This document shows positions 35,508-47,560 of a DNA stretch of 64,000 nucleotides, in pieces; within the stretch, counting starts at the first letter, position 1, and every line of letters starts with the position of its first letter. The notes below the pieces were generated by a model. The model saw only the letters and a list, made by a program, of their open reading frames with translations, made no database searches and was not told the DNA's origin. The stretch covers positions 358,145 through 422,144 of the forward strand of contig NW_020312763.1 in the NCBI RefSeq assembly GCF_002999335.1, read 5' to 3'. Both the position numbers and the translations under genes were made by a program. Source of the stretch: Cyclospora cayetanensis (taxonomy: Eukaryota > Apicomplexa > Conoidasida > Eucoccidiorida > Eimeriidae).

Positions 35508-35858
35508 CTACACGATGCACAACAAAATAATTTCCAGCCGTATTCGGTTAAGAAGCGATATATAGTAGCTGAGTGCAACTTTCCTGAATTTTTGATGGGG
35601 GTCCGACAGAACTAACAGGCTTTGGCATGCCCCCAGTAAGGGCTCGCTACAAATGCAGCAGTCTGTAGCAAGTACAGGTGCTTCCACCAGCCTACTCTTC
35701 GCAGACGCTGAAACTTTTCTGTGAACACAGTGATTCTTTCTGTTATGTTTGACAAGTTCGGCGGATGCATACTTTAGCAGGTGACTTGGTAGCATTAGCG
35801 GGCAGACGCACACAAAGAATATCCCAGTACCCGTAAAAGCTGGAGCGTGCCTCCGCAC
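35508..35858 (-). pseudogene. T8: Ty3/gypsy integrase catalytic core
   Basis: The 116-codon frame reads IFFVCVCPLMLPSHLLKYAS for 'ILVVVDRLSKMxHxxxxxxS', and later QSLLVLSDPHQKFRKVALSY and YISLLNRIRLEI for 'xSIVSDRDPKFxSxFWxxLxxLLGIRLxMS'. The Ser-Asp of SDRD is kept but the next residues are changed. The first catalytic Asp is replaced (VCVCPL). The C-terminal part of the frame is the better preserved half. It is a different copy from T9, which carries the same core opening 900 bp away. Confidence 0.55.
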
Positions 35859-36539
35859 ACAACATTATTGTGTCATGTGCTCCTTAGATGTCAATACTAT
35901 ATTGGCCCCAAAGCAAGAATTCCGCTGTGCTTGATGAACCACAATGTGCGTCTTCCAAGCCGCAACATCGACAAGCGCCTGCTGCGGTACAGTACAATCA
36001 AATTTTCACTCTACAATCCTACAAAATATCACAATCTCGCGCACATAGAAGTCGATTAACTTATGTATTCGGCTGCAGCTGCACTCGAAATTCACAGCCC
36101 AGCATCCCTCTGTTATTGCTTCAAGTGCGTTTGTAGAGGCATTAGCTGTTTCCGTTAATGCCTATTTATTTTTGTACTTTTGCGGTGAATATGTATTTCT
36201 TTAGTGGCGTCATGTAGAACTGCGTCGTGAAAGCATTTGTACACCATGTGCCATTTTCCAATCCCGTGTCGATGCCTTTCGATGAATGCCGGCCCTCTTC
36301 AGCAGGAATTGGTCAAACGATACCGTCTCGTTCCTGCTGTTGTATGGCTAGCAGTCGGGTAGGTGCCCTTTGGAAACGTGTTTGATGGGTGGTTAATCTA
36401 TCACTGGCAGTGTTTTGTTTTGTTTCTGTCTGCATTCTGATTGAGGTGGCGGCCTTGAACAGTTCAGCTGGCGTGTCAATCAATGCAAATCATAACTAGG
36501 AGATAAAAGCTCAGTCTCCATTGTCTGCGTTCTAGGACG

Positions 36540-36990
36540 TATTACTGCACATCATTGCTTGCGCTAACAGAGCGAAGGCGCCTGCTACGCGTCACTGCAG
36601 GAGCTGTACACAGGTGTGTCGGGTGTAGCGGAGACCATAAACGTCGCTGAGCCGACGTATGTAGGCTTCTGAAGCGTTGCAAAAGTCTAAAAATGGGGTA
36701 ACGATTAATACTTAGGTGCATACAGAAATGGATTACTTTCTGGGAACGCAGTCCTCTGCGTGGTGGCCTTTCTGAGCTACTTGGACGTCATGTGCATTAA
36801 ATAATGGGTTTCTTGTAATTGGACAGGGCATCCAAGTATCAATAACGATGGCGACTGCAAGCGACGATGGGATTACTACACGCATGCGTGAGGAGCGCAG
36901 CAGGCCTGGCGTGCCCATCCGCAAGCAACGATTTATATATGCTTCATATTCATAGAAAAGAGTTATGCACTGCAGCAAAGTACTAAGCAA
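36540..36990 (-). pseudogene. T9: Ty3/gypsy integrase core
   Basis: Frame 36733-36990 reads EAYINRCLRMGTPGLLRSSR, then SLAVAIVIDTWMPCPITRNP and LFNAHDVQVAQKGHH, for 'xxYIxxCxxCQRxKxxPGLLxPLxxPxxPWxxIxIDxxxPLPxTRxGxNAIxVVVDRxSK'. A second frame (about 36601-36700) continues with FLDFCNASEAYIRRLSDVYG and LRYTRHTCVQ, for 'TAExTAxLFIxRVxxxHGLPxTIxSD'. Further upstream (37201-37320) KRPWWTYSNMGM may be the WWPxM zinc-finger end. The first catalytic Asp is replaced by Gln. Confidence 0.55.
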
Positions 36991-37324
36991 ATGACAATGA
37001 GCTAATCACTCAAGGTGGTGACGAGAATTGTCTTCCGATCGTCTGATACAAGCCGTAACCACATTAATCTATTTGCAGGAGTAAATTTCCAGAACCAATT
37101 TGCACATGGGTACTATAGCTAGTTAGCCCTCCTACAATCACTAATCAGATGGGTTCCGGCACTCAAACACCATGATGCTTCACTGTATGCCTCACTTTGG
37201 TGATCTTATAGATATGAGATTCCGGGTGCATGCCCATGTTACTATACGTCCACCAAGGCCTCTTGGTAGTTTTCATTCTCACACTCGGACTAACTTGGCT
37301 AGCGGCTGACTTTTTCAGCAATAC

Positions 37325-38868
37325 TCACGCCGCATTCGGCCCAGCCGAGCAATCTTTCCAGTGCCAGCAAACGACTCCAGTCCCGTCCCGTCCCGCCGTT
37401 GCTGGTGCAGTCGTGCAATACCATATTATGTACGAATTGTAGGGGGAAGCTATACTACAGCCAGCTCTTTCAACATTTAATTGATTGCCTTCCAAAAAAT
37501 TCATATTTATAGGCATTTGGCATTGAAGTGCACACCCTTTATTTGTGCAAAAATACAGAACGCCTAGAGCAGCAGCGGGCCATGATCACAAATTGCCACT
37601 GGTCAAAATGTAGTGTGCAAAGACTATCTCTTCCAACGCAGCCTAACTACCTAGTCCAATACTTTAAACAGCAAGAACTAGCTTTCTTCGCGAAGATAGG
37701 TAGTCCTTCGCACAATGCTTCATTAAGGGTTTCGCTTTACACTGCTTCCAGCTAAACCATACTCAAGCATGTGCAGAGCATGTTGCGACCTGTTCCATTA
37801 AAAAAATTTTAGCACAATGCAGTATTTGCCGCTAGCTCTTTTGTTCATCAGTCATATATACTTAAATACTTACCAATCTCTGAGTGTTGCTTGTTCCAGA
37901 GGGTATGCTGTTCCACGAGTCGTGCAGCCGTGTTCTTACTCACCATTAGAGACCTGCTTAGACATGATAGTGCTAAACCTGTATCCTGCCTAGACACCTA
38001 TCCTGTTCCTTTGTGGGCAGGTGCAACACTACAGGGCCAATCAATAGGTAACGTTTAGCTAACTGCAACTACGGATCCAATGGCTTGGCGCCTGGGCTCA
38101 CAAAATGGGAAGCTAGTAGCAAATGCTTGCGGGACCTATCATCAAACCGCCAGTTTAGCCAAACATCAGGTGAAGTCCAGACTGTGTGGTAAGAGAGTCT
38201 AGCTGCGAGCAGACAGCTGCAGTGCATGTGACTACAACACGAGAACGACTTCTCCCGAAAGCTCACGCATCAACTTAGCTTCCTGCGGTCTGGCTGTACA
38301 TCACTTTTATACAGCCTGAGCTACAAGCGCCCCTTACTTTTTGTTGGTATTCTTATTTTCCCGTTACATAGAGTTAATGCTCGCACATAAACCATTGCGA
38401 TGCCATGAATATGAATCCCCTTGTCAGCCGGGTACGCCTGCTCTCTGGCATTGCTTGGAAGCTCGGTTGCTAGGTGTAGAGCAATAACTAATGCATTGCG
38501 AACAGTGTGGGGCTGCTTCTGTGTACATCCACTCTTCTTATCCCCTCACACAGGAGAATGCGACAAATGTCGATAGCCCGGAGACCAGGCATCCCACATA
38601 AAATCAACACCGCACAGCTTTTGGCATATGTAGTACACTTAGTGATTGGCGATTGTGGTACACCAAGTTGGTGGGCACTTATTTAGGATACTCTTACAGT
38701 ACATGCCGAAGTTTCCTCGGAGATTATGCACTTCAGTTAGTTTGTAATGAGCTAAAGCCGTCTGGGTAGTGGAGCTCCGAGTACAGCAATAGCGTGTAAA
38801 TGCGCAATACTACCGTTTATTTACTTTTCTTACCTAACAAAAAGTGTCTATAAGCTACAGCTTCTCTC
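37325..38868. other. No recognisable gene
   Basis: Short frames only. A small (TCCCG)n-like run occurs near 37380. This interval separates the minus-strand elements from the plus-strand copy T10. Confidence 0.5.
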
Positions 38869-39210
38869 ATGAAACCTGGCGTATATGGCATTTACCAGAT
38901 TATGATTGAACACTACCACCATCCATGCGGCCGAAGCCAGGTCTGCTATGTCAACGTTCTGTGTTTCTATGTGTATACCTGGCTACTCCGTACTACATTG
39001 TGTTTTAAATGCATGTTGTATCAGAGTAGCAGGTATGACCACTATGCGGCACCTGTAAACAAAAGTGTCAGAACTGTTTTCCGCTGTTTTTTCAACTGTC
39101 TCCGCTACTTTTCGACGGCTTTGATTGTGTGGGACGAATGTTATGGTCTTGACAAGTATAGGCCCTTACATGCTGAGCTGATGCAATTTTTCTTAAGGCG
39201 TATTGCATAG
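38869..39210 (+). pseudogene. Reverse transcriptase palm fragment (T10)
   Basis: The frame opens with PGVYGIYQIMIEHYH, resembling 'SGYYQIxIxxxD', and ends with RYFSTALIVWDECYGLDKYR and PLHAELMQFFLRRIA, resembling 'xxxxxxVYLDDILVYSKxxxxHxxHLxxVLxRI'. The catalytic YLDD reads VWDE. The middle of the frame does not show the MPFGL motif. I first read the His-rich opening as an integrase zinc finger; the ending fits RT better. Confidence 0.42.
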
Positions 39211-39799
39211 GGAATTGCTGTCGCAGAGTATCTAGGAGTGTAGGCATTTCCTTTGATACAACTGCTCGTGTTCTGTTATCATGGATACGAGCTGGAGCAC
39301 TGGAAACAGGGCCACACAATGCTTGTTCTTTGTCACTTTCGGATTGTTCTGTGACTTAATGATACACAGAAGGTTTTCGTCTCACGTGTGTAACATTCCA
39401 CAGCATAATTGTGCTCCGGCCAATCAAGCACTTCAACGCCCGCCTGAGCGCTTATACTTTGAGAGGAACAAAGCTGCTTACGCCATAATCAACACATAGA
39501 AACGAAAGTGCGCCAAGCCCACACATTCTGATGCTTGTTGTGCATAACGTTCTTTCGCCAGCTGCAAGCTCATGCACGCGTTCGAGATGCGTGCCTAAAA
39601 ATATACCGGATGTCTGTCCAATTGTGAGGATCTGGCAAGCTCGAGTGTTTGTGTCACGATTCCCTGATATGTACAGGAATCGATTACTGTGTTTATTAAT
39701 TTTGTTGTACTGTGTACTTCCTTTTATGAGCGCATTCTTTTCGATGATTTTGTCTCGCACGCACCACATACTCCACAACCACGCATGTTGTGTTGTGAG

Positions 39800-40295
39800 G
39801 CTGCTGATGAGATAAATGCTCCTGGCAAAAAAAATAAAGGCACAATTCTTCGACAGGGCGTTGTACACTTGGTTAATGGGTGTTCCTCAGCTACAGCAGA
39901 GGTCGTGTGGGCAAGAATATGATGTAATTGCACTTGGCTCCAGATGGTAGGGCGTTGTCAGAGAGACATTAAAGCCTTGCGATTGTCCATGTGTCAAGGC
40001 CGCAAGAGGTCTTCTTATATGTACAGGGGCTTTTGCTACAAAGCTTCAAGCCTACACTGCCGCTGGTTATTCACGACATTTGCAACATCTTGGCGCTTAC
40101 ACATACGCTAGGGCACTTACGAACGTTCTCTTTTGCACACTGAACCATTCGATTGCTCCTAGTGATGCGAATGTAATCAGCGCCCTCGAGACACGTTTGA
40201 AGTATGTAGCAACGGCTAATATATACAGTGCAGCTACCTGGCTATTCTACAGAGTGGCTAGAAAAGTAGGGGCATTATTTATTATAAAAACATGA
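39800..40295 (+). pseudogene. Possible RT connection fragments (T10)
   Basis: Plus frame 39689-39922 ends with LRQGVVHLVNGCSSATAEVV, which could be 'xxxVxFLGHxVSxxGxxxxPxKVxAI'. Frame 40080-40295 opens with MQHLGAYTYARALTNVLFCT, which could be 'LRxFLGLxxYYRxFIxxF'. Both are low identity but adjacent, in order and on the strand of the RT fragment. Confidence 0.33.
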
Positions 40296-40299
40296 CAGT

Positions 40300-41352
40300 T
40301 GTTGCCATTTAACAGCTGTGCTTTAGGCACTCATGTAACGTGCGACAATAATTCAATAGCAGTGATATCCAGTGTCGAGCCAAGGTGATATTGAGACCAA
40401 GTTGTTTCTGTTTGTACATACATTCATGTCACTGGTTTTTATTGTCCATGTTTTCCGATTACCTGATGCGGTTGCTGTCTGCTTAGCTCATACATGACAC
40501 TGGAGGCAAATAGACATGCAAGAAGTAGAGACAGTACTCCGTTCTGTTTTTCAGTGAAGCTTTACAATATGTGTAACTGAGTTTAAACTAGAGAAAACAT
40601 TGGTGTGCCCAAGCCTTGAATCTCTTGCGCGTAGCCGTTACCAATGGTAACATCTATAAGAACGACAATTAAAAGCAGCTAATCCATATTATGATTTGTG
40701 CAATCTGGTTTCCTCGTCAGTCAAATTTGTACCACTTGTCCAGTGATTTCGGGAGCCTCGCCAAACAATCGTCACTTACTCACACAGGGTGCCAAGAAGC
40801 CACAGCATATCACCAAATGACCAGGAGGCAGCTGCCTTGCTAGATGTCTTGTTCCACCCGTCTTTTACGCTCAAGAACATTTTTACAAGACTCACTGACA
40901 AAGCGGAAGTACTAGTAGATGTGCAACAACACTAGAAATCTACTTAAAGATACAACGTACCTATTATTCAACGCACTGGTAAGGCCGTTCGCAAAGCTGT
41001 AGTTGCAAACTGGTCGAATGCTTTATTCTGTCGATTTTTCTCTCACCCTCCAGAATAGCTCGGTCAACGCAGGTAGCAAACTCGCTAAACGTTCACTTCG
41101 GTAAGCCCATTACGTCAAGACGTCGCTTGCCTCTATCCTAAAGAATACTGCCCCTATCTGTGCCAGTGCATGTTAGTCCATTTTGTGCAAAGGCGTACAG
41201 CAAACTTTGGGTGTTCTAGGGACTGCTGAAGCATACAGTTCTTGTGTTAGTCTCTACCCACTTGTCATTGTGGGCAAATGCATTGCATAAAATAGTCAAA
41301 CAATTGTGCTCCTTCTCGCGCTTTCATTCATCCCTACCTCCTTCAGTATGGC
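40300..41352. other. No recognisable gene inside T10
   Basis: About 1 kb without frames above 60 codons. It separates the connection and RNase H blocks of T10 and may be an insertion or a fully decayed part of the element. Confidence 0.4.
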
Positions 41353-41601
41353 ATGTGCTGCACGAGGGCAGTAATACTTTTGTACTGGCATGCACATGGT
41401 CAAAAATTCATGCGACGTGAAACACCCACAGGTTACGCGGCAGCAGCACGTTCGTGTAGGAATGCGGTGCTAGTACGCAATAGTCACGAATACACATCAC
41501 AACAACTCGGTCGGCTGCACGAAATGCTGCACAATGTATTAACAATCAGTACAAGGTTTCACTTCCTGACTGTCGCCAACGGCCATATCAATGCCAAGTA
41601 G
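41353..41601 (+). pseudogene. RNase H fragment (T10)
   Basis: The 82-codon frame reads TPTGYAAAARSCRNAVLVRN, SHEYTSQQLGRLHEMLHNVL and TISTRFHFLTVANGHINAK, following the RNase H pattern 'xPVAYASRxLxxxExxYSxxExExLAxVxxxxxFRxYLxGRxFxxxTDHxxL'. The Arg-Phe-x-Phe-x-x-x-x-x-x-H spacing is good; TDH has become VANGH. It lies about 1 kb downstream of the connection block, longer than usual. Confidence 0.42.
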
Positions 41602-42822
41602 TGGGGAGGTATTTCTCCTGCGCAAGACTATTAGGTCTTTGTGACACTCTGTGCAGCTACTCTCTTGCCTCCACGCAATCTGGTGACTTGTATGTAGCTG
41701 TACTTGTAACATTGCCCGCATCTGCAGCTTGGATAAAAGGATGATTGATCATTGGAACACAGAGTTTAAGGAAGCCGGGCCACCTTTAGGCCCACCAACT
41801 TGGTAGCCTGGGAAGAGGACTGTTTGCTGTGGGAATGCCCCATGTTCTTGAATATCAGCGCTGCGTTACATATTATGGAATTAAATATTTGAAAGCATAA
41901 CCTAGGATGACAAATATCAGGGGAAAATACCGTCCAGCCTGTTAAGCCTACCTAGTTGGGTGCCAACGTTTGTGGTCTATTAAGTTTTGCTAGAGACGCA
42001 TTGTCTGAGACGCTTCCAACAATCTGCATGACTGAGGAAAGAGAAGGCGCCTCGTGTCTATAACTTTGTGAAATAGTTCCTGGCTACAACATTTTGCCTG
42101 ATGTTTCCTCAAAGAGCAGTTGGTTTCTCATCGCTTCTATGTCATCACTGACGGTCGAGTGTAGGTGTTCTAGACATTCGAGCTGGATCGACGAGGAAAA
42201 AAATTACGTGCAGATACCACAGGATTGATATGGACATTGAGCAGGAAGTCTCGACTCAAGAAAAACTTTGTGCTAGCTATCTGCGACGGTTGGAGGGAGA
42301 AAACTGCTGAGTGTCGTGCTTGGAGTGGATCAATAGGTGCCGCAAGACAGTGTTACGTTTGAGGGCGGAGGGGCAAGAAAGGTAATGCCCAATGAAAAAT
42401 GACAGAAGCCAACCATGTTATTGTTCTAAACTTTTTGCAGAAAGCGGTCTTTCGTTGACTAGCATTGTAACAGTTATTTGCTCACTAGAATGAATGCAGT
42501 ACTCATACGGACAGCACAGTACAAACTCCGAGGTCAACACGAGCTGCGTGTGGGCACTCCTTTTTGTGCGGCACAAGTATACCCTCATGGGAATGTTTTC
42601 TTAAGTAAATTGACTTTGCTGCTTCTAACTGTGCCGGCAGGAAGCTACCATGTTGGCGTCGCCAGCAGGGTGTGATGGAAGAGATAACGATCAATGGATC
42701 AGCACAGCCTTAGCTACTGAGGCAGTGGTTCCTGCATTACTCAGTACCGTATGTTACAGGTTGTCAGAAGTTTCGTGAATCAGGGTTCTGTGCAAAAAGG
42801 GTGTGTAGTGGGTCGTCAGCAT

Positions 42823-43131
42823 TCAAATAGCAGAGCCTGCAAGAGACGTCACGAGTGTTGTTATTGGTAAACCTGGTCTCCAGTACAATATGTGATTTTC
42901 CTCCCAATAGTCAACGGTTGATCCGTTGGCTCCACTTTCAATAAGCTTGACGCCATCATTTGAAAAGGCAGCGATGTGCCTAGGCTGTACATCCAAGCCT
43001 CGCATAATCCGCACAATCATACAACAAATGTATTTTTGACCATTCTCTTGGGGAACAATGATCTCAATGCTAGATGCACACGAAGCAGTGGCAACGACAA
43101 GCAAAGGTCCACATGCTGAAAATGATAACAA
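42823..43131 (-). pseudogene. T11: integrase catalytic core of a different clade
   Basis: The 102-codon frame reads CGPLLVVATASCASSIEIIV, PQENGQKYICCMIVRIMRGL, DVQPRHIAAFSNDGVKLIES and ends NHILYWRPGLPITTLV. I align this with retroviral-type integrase: 'GPLxxxxxLVVVDxxSxWxEIxPxxxxxxxxVxxxIxRIxxxxGxPRHIxSDNGxxFxS...IxHxxxxxYRPQxNGxxERxN'. The W/I-E-I-I-P form and SDNG-like site differ from the DRLSKM form of T4-T9, so this is probably another Ty3/gypsy lineage. The first Asp and final Glu are lost. It lies between the T10 RNase H and the possible T10 integrase, which suggests it inserted into T10. Confidence 0.55.
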
Positions 43132-43376
43132 ACAGCGTCTAGGCGAGTATGCTATTAGTTACTTGTGGATAAGCATACACAGTATCTACAATATTGTAAA
43201 ACAAACGCTTACTACCTTTTCATAGCCTACTCGGGTGAGCCAGAGAACTCCGCAGCCGTGAATGCGATATGTCCGCCGTGAAAATTTGCTGATTTGCAGG
43301 TTGATGGATGATTACCAGACTAATGTCATGCCGAACAAAGTTGTTACACTTGTAGAACACGGGGTTTTTCATATAT

Positions 43377-43560
43377 GTGCATAGATGTGCTGCAGCAAGC
43401 ATTGATTGGCATGCTCGAAGGTCACGAATGCTTAGGAGGCTTCTCTCTGCAAGGGGTTATGCGAGGTATTTGGATGCACATTTGACACAAAATGTTCTCA
43501 GTTTTCCGAAGCTACGTGTCAGTCCTTTCACATGTGTGTGCATTGACATGGCGCACATAC
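43377..43560 (+). pseudogene. Possible integrase entry segment (T10)
   Basis: The stretch PKLRVSPFTCVCIDMAHIHH followed by HGSCRLLV could be 'PLPVPxxPWxxVxxDFIxxLPxTxGxxxILVVVD'. The rest of the 135-codon frame (to 43784) does not match. It has the strand and position expected for T10. Low confidence. Confidence 0.25.
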
Positions 43561-43789
43561 ACCACCATGGGTCTTGCAGGCTTCTTGTAAGAACACCCAT
43601 CGAAGAAGATAGCTTTCAATGTCAAATAATTATTAGTATATCAACCGACGTATGCGGTGTACTCAGTACTTTTTATCTTATTTTCCTGTCGCCAGAAAAT
43701 GTTGGAATTTTGCACCCACATCTGGTGTTACTAATGATTCTACGAGTCGTTTGCTGCTACGCAATCGTTTGTCACTGCATGTGAGAAAA

Positions 43790-46700
43790 AACTTGTGCCT
43801 GTAGCCTCACCAGGTCCGCATAGCTGGCTGTAGGCACCAGGGAGTCAATGATCATGTAGGTTACTTGATTATCTCGAAACCACAACAGACGCCAAAAATT
43901 GTCAAGAGAGCACTCAGCCGGCGTGCTTGAGATAATTTGCACTCTAGCCTACCGTGCCGACGTTCGCCGGACCTGCCCAAAATCCTTGACAGCATGCATC
44001 TGTTTAGTTGTCAAATATTTTAAAGGGATAAATGCAGTAGGCATCCCCTACTGCCTCATTTTATATGCATCTAAACGCTTTAGTGCATGAGAAAAATATT
44101 CACTCTACCGAGACATTGCTCCAACTTAGTTAGGATGCACTGGTTCATGACACATGGTGCCGCACTCGTAATCCTCCGCGCAAAGCTTTAAGCCTAGTTA
44201 AGATCAGTGACACAATGAGGTTTTGCAGAGCTCATCGCCTTAGGCATGTACTGGAGGTCGCACGTTTCTACAAGTTGTTTCAGCTCTAGTCGCTGTCCGT
44301 ACGTAGATCGTACGCATGCGCCAAAGCTTGTTGAAACACCTCTTTTAGTAGGTTGCCAACATATTGCTGAGTGTGCTGGAGCGGAGATTGCCGCGGTTTG
44401 CTTTGGAAGGATGTGGGCTGCTCGCCGGTACCCTTTAGCTGGTGTTATGGAGGGGTGTGCATGCTAGTCTGTGGGGTTGTTGGAGCGTTCGCTGATAGAA
44501 CACGGGGTTGATTTAAAGCTCATTGCCATATTAGTTGTATGCCAGCACGTTGCCAGTGATTATTATGGACGTGGCGTCATGTAAACACGGGAAGTCAGCT
44601 AAGAACAGTTGGAGAAGTTGTCCAAGGACCTTGACTTTAGAAAAGCTCACGAAGAAGGATTTTTCAAAGGAATGCTTCTAGGTGGTCGATGGCCTGTTCA
44701 CGACATGTGAGTCGGTCGATTATGCTCAAGGGCGATGGCATGCAGCAGTTCCCTAGTCTGAATGTTACTGAGGAAGCAGGAGGACGACACGAAGTGAGTA
44801 ACCTTCTTGCATCCCACGTGTGCCACTTGTTGCACTTCGTATCCTAGTTCATTTGAATATTGTGCCTGCATACCGCATTTGGGTTATTTTTTGTCTATAC
44901 AAAGCGCATTATTGGTTTCACAACAAAGCTCGGATTTTAAGCTTGTTGAATGGCATTTAAAAGCAGAACAATTTGAGACGGGGATTGCTAAATAGACTAA
45001 ACTGCAGGTTTCGTCTTTGGAGGGGAATGGAGTAGCGGCCGAATGAACTGGGGGAGCCAATAGGCTTCGCGCGGGGTGTGATAATGGAGTATGCATTGAT
45101 GCGTTTTTTTACGACTAATATTTTTTTGTGTACGGAAGGCCATTTATTTTCTGTAGTTTTGGAGAATACTTCATGAATTTACAGCTCCTTGGGTACACCA
45201 TGGTATATCCACCAAGAGTTATGCATCGGCTTACCAAATCGTTTTCTGGCAATCCAATAATCCGCATGTATGTCAGCATAAGCCACATTATTTATCAGAA
45301 AACATTCCGGCCGCTGGATGAAAGCGTCTTGTGGACATTGCACCCTGGGAAGTCGCCACCAGGATTCAAAATCATGCAGTGCCTAGATATGTAAAATTGT
45401 GCCTGTATGGTTCCAGCCAAACAGTTGCAAAATAGTTGGAAGAACGACGGTGGCTGTTTCAGCGTCATCAACACTTGGGGATCCAGACGATGTATCCAGA
45501 CAACGCTTCAAATCTCAAGTTCTTGCCTGGAGAATGCGGACGTGAAGACACGACAAATTCTATGTTTGGTTAGGAGAAGAATGCACTACTGTGGACGCAC
45601 GCCTTCACGCACAGGCGCTGCATGGGTCGCTGACGTACGTTTTCCAGCTGGCAGCCTCTACAGGCAACGACATCACGTGCGCTCTCGTCATCAAAGTTTA
45701 AATACGGACACAAAAGTTGCGTTGCAAAGAAAGAGGTAACTGGCTGTCTTGGATATCCGCCACCAAGCAAAAATTACAACTGTATATTGACTCGGTTAGA
45801 GGCTGTCCAACTTGTGGGGTTCTTATTTGCTCCAGTTCTACACACTGCTGACTTCGACGTTACCTGATAAACGATACAACTAGGAGATTTTTCAGTGTTT
45901 TGGCATCACCTGAACGCACTTCTAAACACGGACGGTCACCTCCATGAGAAACCACGGTACACCTATCCTCCCCTCCCAACTTGGTCACTGAATGAGCCAT
46001 TCCAGTGCCGAACTACCCCATGTCGATTGTCCGTGTTCAAGAACAGGGCTCTCCGGTGGTGTCGAACGCTTGATGCTCCTCTGCATTCTTGGTGGACTTT
46101 GTGGCATGCATCTTTCTGTTGCATGTGTCCTTTTGCGCAGGGGATAGGGACTGCTGTGCTGCTTTTTGTGCTTGCACAAGTCATGCTTCGGTTAGGGCGG
46201 AGTGCTGTGGACTTCTGTACGCAAGGCATGATGCATGCCCTTTACCCCTTGCATTTTATGTGTAAAGGTCACACTTCAGTCACAGGGCGGAAAAATAGCA
46301 GCTAATAGAGCACGACGGCACTATACGGTGTTCAGGGTGGCATTGGTGTAGGTAGCCAGGGTTTTCTTTGTTTGAAACCAGAGTGTGTGTATGTTCCGAG
46401 CAACCGATGGCTAAATTCTGTGAAACTGGCAAGACGTTTTGCAGTAGTAGGTGCAGGTGCTGCACCAGGTTGAGAGAAAAGCATCCAAAAATATGATGGG
46501 TATGAACGGGTTGCCAGTTAGTGAAGCTTTTGTGTGTACAAGAACAAGTTGGATTACTGCGTCACTTGCTGGAGATCGGGATGGAGCTCTTAACTTCCCT
46601 GGTACTATGAGAACGCCATAGAGTCGTTTTTAGGTCCATGCAAGGAGGCTTAACGTCGTCAATATACCCTGGGACACTCGCTGAAGCATCAACAAATTTT

Positions 46701-47560
46701 TATTGTTTCTGTAGGCATTTTCTGTAAAATAGGATCCAGAGTACCTATGCCTCTGAATGTAAGGTTGCCTTGCTGCTAGCAAGCTGTCTCCTTGGTCATT
46801 TATCCTTTTACGTACGACTGAGTGCGGAGAAGCCCACAAAGTGCTGCGCATCAGTGTGCAAACAATGTGGGCCTCCATAGCATATAGCAATATACAGATG
46901 ACAAACTTTCCCTCTGTACGCTAGAGCCTTGAAAAAGCCCAACAAAAGGTCGTATCGCTAATGGTCAGAAAACGCCACGAAACAGCATTAGAACATATAA
47001 GCTAAGGGTCGCCACTAAAATAGATTGCGGTACGCGCTACACTGTACGAGGACAAAGAAGAGGAAACTACGGCACCCCACATATGCAACACGTTCTAGCA
47101 CCGCATGGGGATTCCCTCAAGAATGCTTTTCTTCAAGGTATGTGCCTTTGGAGAATGTAAATAACCCTGCAATACCTAGAGTATCTACTGGCGCATCATG
47201 CCCCTGCACGGGCATCTAACTCAAGGGGAGAGAAAATGAATGCAGTCGCCAGGGGTATTCGCTGTGAATCACATAATTCACACTGAACGCATCACTCTGA
47301 AAAGACAAATTTTTATAATCTTCGTGGACAAATAGGAAAAAAAACAAATTATGGACGCTTGCTAGCCAGCATCAGCCCGTATTCGCTGACGCACTGGTGC
47401 ACCTGGTTCCCAGAAGCAGCTAACACCCCTTATGCTGATTATCAAAAGGAAGCAGCGTTCACCCTACAGAATTGCTTAAGCCGCCCCCACCCGATTTTGG
47501 AGGTGTTTTCAAATTTGAGTATAACTGAAGCAGAGTTCAAAGCTACTGGTGTGGGCCCAC
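43790..47560. other. Transition zone, no recognisable gene
   Basis: Frames of 60-136 codons on both strands with no known motif. The longest plus frame (45895-46305, 136 codons) overlaps an 88-codon minus frame over the same C/T-rich sequence. No clear splice structure was found. This zone lies between the retroelement region and the gene-like locus at 47.56 kb. Confidence 0.4.

Larger units (their letters stand above)
38869..41601 (+). mobile_element. T10: decayed plus-strand Ty3/gypsy element
   Basis: This is the only multi-domain remnant in the opposite orientation. Plus-strand blocks in order: RT palm (38869-39210), RT connection (about 39800-40295), RNase H (41353-41601). A possible integrase piece lies beyond at 43377-43560, interrupted by the minus-strand T11. 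Individual matches are weaker than in T5; the order and common strand are the main support. Confidence 0.42.

Noticed and set aside
42823..43131. WD40-repeat reading of the minus frame (HIAAFSNDGVKLIESGANGS, V-D-Y-W)
   Set aside because: One blade-like stretch can be drawn, but the whole frame aligns better in order with an integrase core (GPL, E-I-I-x-P, P-R-H-I, Y-x-R-P), and it sits among integrase fragments.
43200..43402. A two-exon minus-strand gene joining a donor near 43213 (AAAAG|GTAGTAAG) to an acceptor near 43119 (ATTTTCAG)
   Set aside because: The upstream frame has no in-frame start and the downstream exon is better explained as integrase T11.
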